This document shows, one piece after another, positions 24,416 to 36,500 of a DNA stretch of 64,000 bases; the stretch's first letter is position 1, and every line of letters starts with the position of its first letter. Location of the stretch: NCBI GenBank assembly GCA_036898135.1, contig CM072516.1:64817982-64881981 (forward strand), given 5' to 3'. Source of the DNA: Oncomelania hupensis. Lineage: Eukaryota; Mollusca; Gastropoda; Littorinimorpha; Pomatiopsidae. The notes under the pieces were generated by a model. It did not search any database and had not been told where the DNA came from. It was given only the letters and a program-made list of their open reading frames with translations. The position numbers and the translations under genes were made by a program.

Positions 24416-25407
24416 TTCACCTATCCCTATCCTAACCTATCCCGTAACTCGGAGGTCGTAGGGGCACCACGGATGATCGTTCAACCAGCGTACTCCATCT
24501 TTCTCTGTCCTCAGCAACCCTCATGGCTTCGCTCAGTGTCAAGCCAGTCCAATCTCGAATGTTGTCCTCCCACCTCCTTTTCTGTCTCCCACTTCTTCTG
24601 CTTCCTTGCACCGTGCCTTGCAGGATGGTCTTTGCAAGGACTGATGCTCTGGTGATGTGACCATACCATCGGATTCGGAGTTTCCGTTTGTTCACCACTG
24701 TGAGCATGTCATCGTGTTGTCCAATTGCTTGTGTGATGGTCTGTCGAACTTCGTTGTTGGTGATGTGCTGGGTATAGGAAATGCCCAGAAGTCTTCTGTA
24801 GCACCTCATCTCCATGCTTTGTATTCTTCGTTATAGATCTGCTGTGAGGGCCCATGTTTCGCAAGCGTATAGGAAGATGGAGATGACAAGGGAGCGCAGA
24901 AGCCTTACCTTGGACTGTAAACTGATGGTCCTGTCTTTCCAAATGGGCTTCAACCTTGTCAGGGCAGCAGTTGAGTTGTTTGTGCCATCCTGGAGAAGAC
25001 TTCCTGTCGGGACCCATTGTCTGATACAATGGCTCCTAAATGTGTGAAGCTATGCACGGTGTTGAGGGATTGGACTTAGACTTAGATGTCCATGTTGATG
25101 CCATTGGTGTTGCTGGTCATTATTTTGGTCTTCTCTGCACTTATTTCCATTCCATAGGCTCTGGAGTTGGTGTCAAGCCTCTGCACCAGCTGTTCAAGTT
25201 CTTGTTATGGCTCTACCCCATATGCTGACTGTGCCTTCATGATCTGCAAGGGCATCTGACATGATGAGTTCTATGAAGATGTTAAAGAGTGTTGGAGAGA
25301 GTAGGAATCCTTGACGTACACGGATTGTTGTTCTGAAACAGTTTCCGATGCCGCCATTGGAAGTTCCACTTCCAGCTTCATTTTCTAGGGAGAGGTCAAC
25401 CTTGTGC

Positions 25408-25410
<3 letters not shown>
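24416..25410 (-). mobile_element. LINE fragment, C-terminal half of reverse transcriptase (pseudogene)
   Basis: The minus strand encodes, across frameshifts, VRQGFLLSPTLFNIFIELIM (RT motif with QG..LSPTLFN), then EQLVQRLDTNSRAYGMEISA, then MEMRCYRRLLGISYTQHITN, and finally TILQGTVQGSRRSGRQKRRW with EDNIRDWTGL. This order is characteristic of a non-LTR element common in marine invertebrates, RTE-like in my judgement. The catalytic FADD segment is missing. The 3' end is a short (GATAGG)-type repeat at 24416-24440. The 5' side stops at a (GA)n tract. Two other 3' ends lie at 46207 and 56331. Confidence 0.88.
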
Positions 25411-25460
<50 letters not shown>

Positions 25461-25462
25461 GG

Positions 25463-25495
<33 letters not shown>

Positions 25496-25757
25496 TGAGA
25501 GAGAAACAGACATAGAAAGAAAAAGGGAGGCGGATAGAGAAAGAGAAAGAGACAGACAAAAAGAGACAGACAGAAACTCAGAGACAAAGACATGTGGCCA
25601 CAAACAACGCCATCTAGTAAGTTCGTCTCGTGCGCCGAGAGAGAGAGAGAGAGAGAGACAGAGACAGAGAGACACAGACAGACAGACAGACAGAGACATA
25701 GACAAGGAAAGACACCGACACCGACAGAGAGAGACAGAAAGACAGAGGGAGAGTTTT
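25411..25757. repeat. GA/GACA-rich microsatellite block
   Basis: (GA)n, (GACA)n and mixed purine sequence, with a unique island at 25590-25640 (gtggccacaaacaacgccat) that is related to sequence at 24388-24415 and 26568-26590. Confidence 0.93.
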
Positions 25758-25762
25758 TTTTT

Positions 25763-26463
25763 TATTGATTGATTTATTGTTGCTTTAGGTCCAGCGGACT
25801 CTTCCGAGCCAAATCAGGACCGGACAACCCCCGATCCGCATAAAAGATCTGCTGAAACAACCCCAGTGGGAAAATTGAATGCCCTCCACCAGCCAGTCAC
25901 TTTACAATAAAGACATCCCACGCGGGGGACGGCTGAGGGTTGACCTCAACTACGCGAACACCCCGGTTACAAAAACAAAATAGAATACAAACATCATTAT
26001 AAATCATCAACCAAACACATACATATAAAATGCCTATAGTGCTAAATAGTACATTCATAGGAAGCCCTAGTGACCACCCGGCAGAAAGCGTCCAACACTC
26101 CCAAGCTGATCCAACAGACCTCATACACAAACAAGGAGTCTTGTCCAGGAAGAGTTTTCAAGAAAAAAGGTAGGTCATTGATCTAGCGAAGAAGAAGATA
26201 GTATAGCAGAGTGAAGGACAGAGCAAGAATAGGAAAGAGTAAATGAGGAAGACAGCGACAGTGGGAATTTAAAGCACTAAATTTCCATAAAGTGGGGATA
26301 CTATTTATACTGAAAACCCCCGGCACTCCAACGGGGGTACTGTTGCCGCAGTGAAGCGTCTTGCCTATAAAGGAAAAGACAGGTTTTCAACTGTGGCTTT
26401 CACTGTTCCCTTTATAGGTTTGAACAATCTACAGTGGCAAGATTGCTCATGACCCCAAGGGGT
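25763..26463 (-). mobile_element. Unclassified 690-bp dispersed element, full copy 2
   Basis: Nearly identical to 23090-23781. It is bounded on one side by a T-run and attgattgatttattg, and on the other by ccccaaggggt flowing into a GA-rich tract. Both full copies therefore sit in purine microsatellites. The 77-codon frame is at 25897-26130. Confidence 0.85.
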
Positions 26464-26664
26464 ATAGAGGGAGAGAGACAGAAAGACAGATGGAGAGAGA
26501 TAGAGAAACAGAGAGAGAAGAAACAAAGACAGAGACGTAGAGAAAGAAACAGTGACAACAGACCTGTGGCCACATCTAGCAAGTTCCACATCAATCTTCA
26601 ATTTAGAGAGAGACAGAGACAGACAGAGAGAGAGACAGAAACAGAGAGAGAAAAAAGAGAGTAT

Positions 26665-26712
<48 letters not shown>

Positions 26713-26750
26713 GTGTGGGTGTGTGTCCGTGGGTGTGTGTGTGCGTGTTT
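26464..26750. repeat. GA/GACA-rich tract followed by (GT)n
   Basis: Purine-rich to about 26665, then (GT)n with GGGT interruptions to about 26750. Confidence 0.92.
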
Positions 26751-29033
26751 GTTCGCTGGCGGAAAGCCGGAGTTTTGGGGCGATTAGGACGGATGAGCCA
26801 GTTGACAGGGCGGTTGCGGAAAACAGTGGCTGTTTCCTTCTAAACACACGTCTGCAAGCCGCAAGCCACGAATGCCAACAGCGCTACAGCCAATAGACCC
26901 CCAAATATCAGGAGGCCTCACGTGATCATCATTCTGTCCCTCCAGATTTCACCAACAATTTGTTTGTGGATTTTATCAGCGACTTCTTTTCCCCTTTAAA
27001 ACCAAAAAAACACAAGTTATTGGTTGTCCTTTTACCACTATTTGTATTATTATTTTGCCATCACAATGCTGTCACGTCCTTGTTCACAATTATTATATCG
27101 GGACAGATATAACTGAAATAACTGATATACTCGAACTAATTGTGATTGTCAAATATATGGAATTAGGGTGCTCAAGAGAAACGGAAGCCATACACGTTTA
27201 TACATATAAGTGAGTTTCAGATTGCCGCTTCGAGTTTCCTCCAGAAGCACTGAATAGAATTGATGAGACCCACCATCACCACCACTATCCTCCATACCCT
27301 CTAACCCTCTCAGTCACCCCTCACTCCACTTATTTCTTTCCCACGTACTAGGATGATATCGATCAAAGACGTATGCGTAGGGAATACAGAATAGCTTTGG
27401 GTTTGCATGCAATTGATAAGGGAAATGTATTGTCAACACCGACTATGTGCTGTAGCGTTCGGGCAACACAACGCTGACAGCAAAGTTACAGCTCGCCTGC
27501 AATCTGCTTTGATTCATCCGATACTAACCCAGTACAATGTCGGCCTGACTTGCATAGCGCGCGAAGTCGTCGGTGCCAAAAAGGCATGCTACGGACGACA
27601 GAAAGAAAACAACAGCTACTGCTTGTGAGAAAAAGAAAAGTCGCGAGTATCAGATGGTTAACATCCATCCTGGGTGTCGCAGTTACTTCACTTGGGATCA
27701 CGTTCCAAAGAGTGCTACTTGGTGCAGCAATCTGGATGGCTCGGATTCATTTGATGGCCTATTGCTACTTCTCTGAGATCAATGTCCAACGACTTGGTAC
27801 AGTAATCTGAATCAGTAACCTCAGAAGCTCACAAACGAAAGTGGTATAATAAATCATATTGCGGTGGAAAAGAATTGGAATGACTTGAATGGTCTCCGAT
27901 ACATACATAAAAGTATACGCATGACAAAGAATTACGAAAATCACACAAAACAATCTGTGAAATAACCCGAGGATGTCTGTGACTGTACAGGGGAAAGGCA
28001 CACCGCGTAACTGAGACTAACCGAGGCATCACGTTCACTTCTGGGAGGTACTCGAAAGGCTGAGAAAATGAAAGGCTCTTAATAAACACGCATCCCGGTC
28101 AATCTGGCTCAGCATTTTATGGCGTTAGACAGTGCTTGGGACTGCTAGCAAGTGTCCGGCCGGCTCGGATTTAATCGTTCTTCACCTTGGGTAGTTCTTT
28201 CATCCGTCACGTGCGCAAAGTAGGGCTGTATGAAGTACAGAATGACTAACTGTAGCTTGATCGCTAAAAAGATGTGGAATAGTTATGACTATCATGACAG
28301 CAGCTATGGGCGATGGCTTAATTAATCAATGCTATATAGGTGCTAATGGTAATCCTATCAATGATGTCTGCATCGCCTGTTGTGTACATAATTCTATGGC
28401 TGAATGACATAAGCTGCACACCTCTGTCTCTGTCTCACTCACTCGCACGCACGCACGTACACTCACACAGCCGAGGTTACACAGTATTATCATGACTTTC
28501 CGGAAACGTTACCTACGTTGTGCTGACAATGGGTCATATTTCGTCCCCATTTTTAAGTACTTTGAAGTGCTCGAACCCGAACCCTAACCCAGCCCTAACC
28601 CTAACGGTTCCATATTTCTCCGTCGAGCTTCTCTTTCTCTTCTGCCTTCTTTCCCCTTCGCCTTCTTTTCTTCTTAAAAGCAATAATCAATAAAACGTCT
28701 TATTCGCACTTATTCGTTATGGCGTGACTTTACATAGCGATGTTTAGAGGGAACTTTAGATCCTGCACCCCTAAGACCACGCGTAGCTATGAATAATTTT
28801 ATCATCATAACTTCGCCTGCATAACAGTTTGAAATAACAATGCACACGGATTTGTGTCCTCCCCACCCTCCGCCTACATCCATGCCCCTCCTCAAAGAAA
28901 GGCCTTTAACAAAATATGTACACTACATCATGAAGTGATAATAATAATAATGCAAACTCACACGCTTACATAATTATTGCAACATAAATATTATAATACT
29001 GCAAAATGTAGGCAGCGTACATTATACGATAAT
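26751..29033. other. Gene-poor DNA
   Basis: Contains a solo arm of the inverted repeat seen at 54257 (27998-28028) and a telomere-like ccctaaccctaac run (28575-28606). Frames at 27407-27810 are short and unrecognised. Confidence 0.5.
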
Positions 29034-29083
<50 letters not shown>

Positions 29084-29100
29084 CCTCCCTCCCTCCCTCT
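29034..29100. repeat. (CT)n then (CCCT)n tract
   Basis: CT tract to about 29078, then CCCT units. Confidence 0.96.
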
Positions 29101-30115
29101 CCCCTTTCTCTCTCCACCCACTCTCCACCCCACTCCATTTCCAGCTTGAAAATGTGGTCCTAAAAAGATTAACTCCTCAGTGTTCAAAAGGAAGAATATA
29201 AGATTACGCAGCTACAGTAATGCATTTGAAAATACACTTTTCCGTCGTCTATGTACATTGGCGTAAAAAGAAGAATTCTAAGAGGATAATACATGATGAA
29301 AACTCATTTTTAATACTTTACAACGTTTAACCATTGGATGGAGTGTTCTCTACGCTCATACACTGAAGATGTTACAGTAAATAAACATATTTTTCGAGAT
29401 GGCGCATTGTAAAGATGAACAAATGCCATAGTGATGCGTTTGACACGAGGCACATCCTTCATTCATGAATAATCGCTTGACAAGTGCAACATTGAGATGC
29501 ACCCCTCTCCTTTGTTATAAAAAAAAAATCCTTTAAACATTTAAAATAACTTTTGATCGAGTGTTCTTCTCACTTAAAGATGCAACCTTTGAAAAGCTAT
29601 CGTCTCTTTCGACATGGTGCACTGTAGATTATACAGTTTTGCTATGCTGCATTAAAAAGACGCCTTCTACCATCCTTCGCAAGTTATCGTGACGATAGCA
29701 ACAAAGAACTTTAAAATCAGATTGTGGGTGTAAGCGTCTCAAGTATAACACTGTCACTATACTCATTGTCAACGTTCGCACTGTACATTCATTCTGACAG
29801 CATGCCTTGTGAGGTGAAACTATGTATGCGTTTTTTTTTTTCAGTTCATTCATTCATTCATTCAATCATTTCATTCATTCATTCATTCTTATAATTATCT
29901 CTAAAGGAGGGGAATGGGGATCCTTTGATAACATATTTCGAAGGAGCAACAGGTTTTCAGTTCTAAACTGTGCAGCTCAAGTGTTTAAACATGCCGAGTA
30001 TGAAGTTAAATGCCAGTAATAAACAAAACAAATACACAAAAGAGCGAAAGAAAGAAAGTTATAAAAATACAGTACCATGAAATACGGGTGAGTTTGAAGA
30101 ATTAAGCAGAATACT
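29101..30115. other. Gene-poor AT-rich DNA
   Basis: A (CATT)n run lies at about 29847-29888. Nothing else recognisable. Confidence 0.5.
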
Positions 30116-30133
30116 GAGAGAGAGAGTGAGAGT

Positions 30134-30188
<55 letters not shown>
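30116..30188. repeat. (GA)n microsatellite
   Basis: GA tract with early GAGT units. Confidence 0.96.
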
Positions 30189-30192
<4 letters not shown>

Positions 30193-30900
30193 CAGATTTA
30201 CACACAAACATCTCTTTACCTGTGTCTTCATGGTCATCCCTCCAACGGTCAAATATACCAGATCCAGATAGATTTCCGAACCGATGCATCTTGCACACAC
30301 TTCTGCTGCCACTGGGAACACGATTTGTCTGTTAACTACACAGTTACTCCAGCTTAATTATTTACTTTTGATGTGTTTTCCATCGGACTGAAAAGACACA
30401 AGAATAGTTTGAACAAAATGTTTTCCTGTTGCAACTTTTGTTGTTACGTCTGTCACTTTGACGTCACGTCACGTCTATGCTACAGTTACTACCAAGTCAA
30501 AGTACTACTAGCACTGACATATTGTCTGCGATCACTTCCGTACTAGTTCTGTCGTTGTCACACCTTGTTGTACTTTTGCCGGTATCCCCGCATCTACTAC
30601 TGTTGCTTCTGTTCATACTGCAAGCGTATATCGCCGTTGCTACTGGTTAATATTAAACAGCAGAAGATGAGGGAGGGTTCATAGGCTCAGCACGGCCCAC
30701 ACCCAAAGTGGCTTGTGAATGGAATGACACATGATTGCCGCTGATCCACATCACACCTTACCTATACAACAAAACGTCGCACTCGCCCCCCCCCTCCCCC
30801 TCCCCCACTCCATCCTCCCCACCTCTCCTTGATAGCTTTGTGACAACTTGCAATCCTAGTTTCGAAAATAGATCTGATAATGATAAAACGAAACTATAAG

Positions 30901-30902
<2 letters not shown>
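30189..30902. other. Unique DNA, no gene seen
   Basis: No supported frames; a C-rich run lies at 30786-30830. Confidence 0.5.

Positions 30903-30978
<76 letters not shown>
30903..30978. repeat. (CT)n microsatellite
   Basis: Pure CT, about 75 bp. Confidence 0.97.
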
Positions 30979-30982
<4 letters not shown>

Positions 30983-32016
30983 CTCAAAATAGTTCAATCC
31001 ACGACACCCACGTGATTATCTATTTTTAGAATGTTGCGAAAAAGGTTCGGCCAACACCGGCCAATCACAAAACGCACTTGAATGTCACCCACCAATGGAT
31101 GCCTGCCTTCACGAATACTTCTATGCCGGAAAACTTGCCTAAACAAAAGTGTCTCGTTATAAAGGGTACCGACAGATTCATACCATAGCCAATCTAAATA
31201 AGTCCGCTGCTCATTTTAGTACCGACCTCCAAGAAATCTAATGCCAGAAAGGGAATCAACACCATAATGTTCTTCAGAATCAGTAGTTATTGAATATAAG
31301 TACACTGATTATAACTGGTTGCGGCGAAATGGCAGTGTAGTTACCGATGAAGTGTCTGAGATATGCCCGATCTTCGCTTGATGACCTACGCATGTTTGGA
31401 TTTCATGTTTTCTCAGCAGTCACGGATACTCTCTGTTGACAGTGTTGTTGACGCTTGGTTGCATTCAGCACGGACCCCATACAGAGATCGTTTAGGGTTT
31501 CAAGTTCAAATCTGACAACTGCTGGTGAAAACTGTTTTACGACTGCACGGGCAATTTTACTACGGTGAAAGAATTGTCGTTTGACTAGACTGTGCACGAC
31601 CTGTAATCTTTGCGGGTAAAGCGGACTTTTTGCAATATTAAATTTGTTGACGTCCCCTACTTTCTCTTAGATGAGAACTTTATGTGTACAAATTACCTGT
31701 CCTGAACCGAAGGAGAAAGTCAACCTCCGATTTTGTTCCTCCAAACAACGGTACGCCTTAGTAGGCGATATGCAGTCTTCTTTACGTACGAATTTAAGGT
31801 GAATTACTGCGATTGTATTTTACGCCACATCTACTTTTTCTTTTTATGATGAAGTGAAAACGGCCCTTTGAAAAAAAAAAAAAAGAAAGAAAATATAAAA
31901 ACCTGGTCTTTGGGAAAAAAAAAACTCCTTCCACTGGCTAAGATGTTCAAATGTTTACAGTCAAATACCGAAAGACAAGTGGGCAACGGTTTAGATTCAA
32001 ACCTATCCCGAGACAC

Positions 32017-32056
<40 letters not shown>

Positions 32057-34975
32057 GGGGAGGGGGAGGCTGCGATAGACGCAAACTGTTAAACGTTTGT
32101 TGTTTTCGTTGCTGAAAGGTTTGTACTGCACAATCTCTGCCAATGCCGATTGACCTTATACAGAAGGAGAAGGCTTGTGTTTGGTAAGTTCACATCTTGG
32201 GAGGCTGCGTTAGATACAGGCGTGAATCGCTACATAATTTATAGTAATGAAGAAACCGCCACACATTTATAAATGGTGTCGACATCTTTCGTTTCATTAA
32301 TCGAGTTGTTGTCTTTGCTGTTGCATTGTGTTCATTATATGCTAATCTCTCGATCATTGCTGATAACATTATATTCACAGATAATAACCGCCAATGACTG
32401 ATATCTTCCAGGCCTAACTATCTATATCCGGCGTGCTGCACTGAGGCTGGCTGCTTACTTCTTAGGGAAGAATGTGGTCACGATGCTGAAAACAATATAA
32501 ATACATAAAGTAGGCGACGCCAGCTGCAAACTACAATTACATTTTATAATGCCTTGCGCAAAATCAGCTGTTTCAATTGTAAGCTTATTATCTAGATTGA
32601 AGATTCAAAGATATGTAAGTGCAGTATACAAATTTAACTGTTGAGCTACGTGTTGTTAAATTATTCTTGCCCGTTCTAAATGATTTGCTGAATAATCAAG
32701 TCTTAAGCAATATATTTGTGCTCCCTCTATGTCTGCTTTGCTGTGTACTATCGATTCTTTTGAAGAAAATAATAAACGACAAACTGCAACTGTCTCTGCC
32801 AATATTGACAGCTAGCAACTGATTTATTTGATTATGATTTTAAAGAGTTACTTATTTATGTACTTTATTTTCCTAACCGTCAAATTTTCATTTGGAAATT
32901 TATTCTATAATTGAGGTACAGTCCAAACGATCGACCACAACTCAAGCAACACAATCCTAACACAATTCGGACTTGACCAAAGACAACCATCGCAACAATA
33001 ACAAAATAATAATAATCAACAAACACAAAAATGCTTGAGGCGGGAAAAATGCATCACTTTAGTTTTAATCTCAGATGAACAGATTCAATCATTAGACTTA
33101 AAATCACTAAAAGAAAAGCATTTACATAACATACAATCGACGCTCAGACCTACGGATCCCACATACAGATCAGATTAATTAATGCTCAAAACATCAAATG
33201 GACATTCATACTAAAAGATCCCGCACACTGAACTAAGGTTGCCCCTTTAAAAAAAATAAAAAATAAAATAACTCCGACGGATACGCTATTGATGCTATAA
33301 TTAGTATATGTACAGGATGGGTCAACCAAGTTCCTCCTCTAGGCCTGTCTGAGTTATAGCGTCTGCTATCACATCAATCTTAATTCTCGATTAATAGTTT
33401 GTTTTTTTTTTTGTGTTTTTTTTGTTTTGTTCTGAAGACCGACAAAACGGGCAAGTTTATCAGATCTGTGAAAACGGTGTGTCATCATCAAAGTTTCTAG
33501 TATCTTATTTAGACTGGGAGCGACTGGGAGCATTCTGATTGGTCGACGCATTACAAAATTCGACGCATGCGCACATGGCTATCGTAGTCTTAGTAAGGAT
33601 TAGGGTTAGGCTTAGTGTTAGGGGTTAGGGTTACGACGCCTAAGAACATCGTGAAAATGCCGGTCCGATTTGACCTGGCGCATGCGCAATGGCGCCAGGC
33701 CGAAATAAGGAACCCGGAACTTTGACGATGTTACAGCGGACTTTGAAAAGGAAAGTCTGGTGTGTCATTTGCCCACTGTTGTTTTTGGATTGATGGCTTT
33801 TCCGCTGAAAGTGGACCAAATTTATTATATTACCTTGTCCTTTTCAAGTTTTTATTAGCCTCAAGTCCGAGAACGCTTTCAATGTCTACCAAGTCCGACT
33901 ATCTTCCCCTGCTCCAACCATTGATTTATTACTTACAAATAGCAAAAGCAGTTCAGCTCCTGTAACATTTTGACGAAAATAGATTACTCACTTAGTTTGG
34001 CATTTTAATAATATCAGTACTACAATTAAAATTATTTCCATTTTAGGTCGTACACATAAAATTTTTAGGAGATTAGAATCAACAACAACATCAACAGCAA
34101 CATAGCGTGCACGTCAATAGATAAGCACAGTACAGAATACTATACGATAGTATACAGTTTTTTGGTATTTAAAAAAAGAAGTCTGACTTGATGAGGTAAA
34201 TATGATATAATGCTGTATCAATGACGGGGGACTATTAAAGATATAAGAAATATATTATATCAATTTGCGAGTTTCTTCAGTTTCAACGTTGCACTTCTCC
34301 AGTCCCCATTCTCCGAAGCCGCTTTCTCACGAATTTACCAACGGTCAGAGTCATATTCTTGGGTTTTTCTGTAATCCTTTTCGCCTTTCTATATTCGTCG
34401 TCACCTCACAAACTCGTGATGTTTGAGGGAAATATTTGCAGCGCGGCATACACACACTCGTTAGCTAAGAGAAACACAAGCGGCTATAGAAAGAAAAGCA
34501 GACGACACCCATTTTTCATGTCTACTTTTGGGCAATCCAAAACACCAACATCGCTTGAACATCTATTTTTAGACATGCCAATGAAGTAAAACTGTTTAGT
34601 GTAGTTTAAAAAACACACACACACAAAAAGAACGTCTACACACACAGAGAGAATAACAACACACTGAAAAGCAAGAAAACCCTTTCTCGCATTTACTTTT
34701 TCAGGCCAACGGGCCATTAAAGAATTTTCAAAATGTGCACTTATACGATGGCTATCTTGATGCATTTCATTATTTATATGCGTTTACATTTCCACGTATA
34801 AGACCAGCAGGCAACAGTCCAATTTGCATTTAAATACAGGAGACAGTCGAACAGACCGAAACTATTGTAGTGCTATAGTGAGTTGACTAAGATACTGAAA
34901 CTAAATCGCGGTTCTCACGACTGCTTCTTCAATAAATCAAACGAAGTCAAGCTGCTCTTATCAGCTTTACACAGA
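30979..34975. other. Gene-poor AT-rich DNA
   Basis: Contains a short (GA)n tract (32015-32054), a telomere-like gggttagg/ttagggtt cluster (33589-33632), and the motif aaagcagacgacac near 34494. No supported coding or RNA gene. Confidence 0.5.
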
Positions 34976-35843
34976 AAACGATCACGTTTGCAGTACATTT
35001 ACCCAGTCATAACTCATTTCAGTTTAATCAGCCTTGCTCAGTTCAGCACGCCAAAGTTTTGTTAAGTCCCCGGATAACACATTTACTCAGTCTTCTGCAA
35101 AACGATCACGTTTGCAGTACATTTACCCAGTCATTACTCATTTCAGTTTAATCAGCCTTGCTCAGTTCAGCACGCCAAAGTTTTGTTAAGTCCCCGGATA
35201 ACACATTTACTCAGTCTTCTGCAAAACGATCACGTTTGCAGTACATTTACCCAGTCATAACTCATTTCAGTTTAATCAGCCTTGCTCAGTTCAGCACGCC
35301 AAAGTTTTGTTAAGTCCCCGGATAACGCATTTACTCAGTCTTCTGCAAAACGATCACGTTTGCAGCACATTTACCCAGTCATAACTCATTTCAGTTTAAT
35401 CAGCCTTGCTCAGTTCAGCACGCCAAAGTTTTGTTAAGTCCCCGGATAACGCATTTACTCAGTCTTCTGCAAAACGATCACGTTTGCAGCACATTTACCC
35501 AGTCATAACTCATTTCAGTTTAATCAGCCTTGCTCAGTTCAGCACGCCAAAGTTTTGTTAAGTCCCCGGATAACGCATTTACTCAGTCTTCTGCAAAACG
35601 ATCACGTTTGCAGCACATTTACCCAGTCATAACTCATGTCAGTTTAATCAGCCTTGCTCAGTTCAGCACGCCAAAGTTTTGTTAAGTCCCCGGATAACGC
35701 ATTTACTCAGTCTTCTGCAAAACGATCACGTTTGCAGCACATTTACCCAGTCATAACTCATTTCAGTTTAATCAGCCTTGCTCAGTTCAGCACGCCAAAG
35801 TTTTGTTAAGTCCCCGGATAACGCATTTACTCAGTCTTCTGCA
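34976..35843. repeat. 124-bp satellite, seven tandem copies
   Basis: atcacgtttgcag recurs at 34981, 35105, 35229, 35353, 35477, 35601 and 35725, spaced exactly 124 bp. Copies differ by only a few bases. The first three read gcagtacatt and the last four gcagcacatt. ataacac gives way to ataacgc after the second unit. No open frame is conserved across units. Confidence 0.97.
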
Positions 35844-36039
35844 ATTCAATTGCTCTGCTCAGAGTTACCTTTTCTCACTCACCCAACACCAGGAACCGTC
35901 GCTTGTCTTAAGATGCTAAACTGCTCTTTCTATTGTAAGCCTTATTATTTATGTTCTCAATGTATAATTAGATTATCTATCTTTAGACACTGATAGTATC
36001 TACCTGCAAACCTTTAACCTCTCGACATCGTTGCGCACT

Positions 36040-36500
36040 TGAATGAATTCCCCCGATGTGGTGCCGGGGTTTTCTGAATAAATATGTTGTGCAAAATTAG
36101 TGCTTTAAATTATCACCGTTTCTGTCATTCTCATTTGTTCTTTCTGGTTCCTACTCTGTTCTGTCAATCTATTATCTTCTTCGCTAGACCAGTCACCTAC
36201 CTTTTTTCTTGAAAACTCTCCCAAAACTCAACTCTGTATGGGGTCTGTTGAGTCACCTTGGGAATATTGGACGCTTTCTACCAAATGGTCACTAGGGCTT
36301 TCTATAGCATTATTATTTAGCATGGGATGCCTTTATTGTAAAGTGACCGGCTGGTGGAGTGCCTTCGGTGTTACCTTTATGGTGGTTTTAGCAGATCTTT
36401 TATACGGATCTGGGATACGTCCTCTTTCAGCCACGTTGTGGTCCTGATTCGGCTCTTTGCAGTCGGATGGACCCTATAAACAATGACTAACTAACTAACC
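36040..36500 (+). mobile_element. Diverged copy of the 690-bp dispersed element
   Basis: Carries gtggtgccggggttttctg, tagtgctttaaatt, ttcttcgctagaccagtcac, tgtaaagtgaccggctggtg and ggtcctgattcggctc in family order, ending in a (TAAC)n-like tail. It has internal deletions relative to the copies at 23090 and 25763. Confidence 0.8.

Noticed and set aside
33768..33830. Another copy of the 690-bp element (ccgctgaaagtggacc)
   Set aside because: Only a short partial resemblance to the 3' end; flanks do not match.
34976..35843. CRISPR-like array
   Set aside because: Units are contiguous 124-bp repeats with no unique spacers, in a eukaryotic context; same for 59131-59620.
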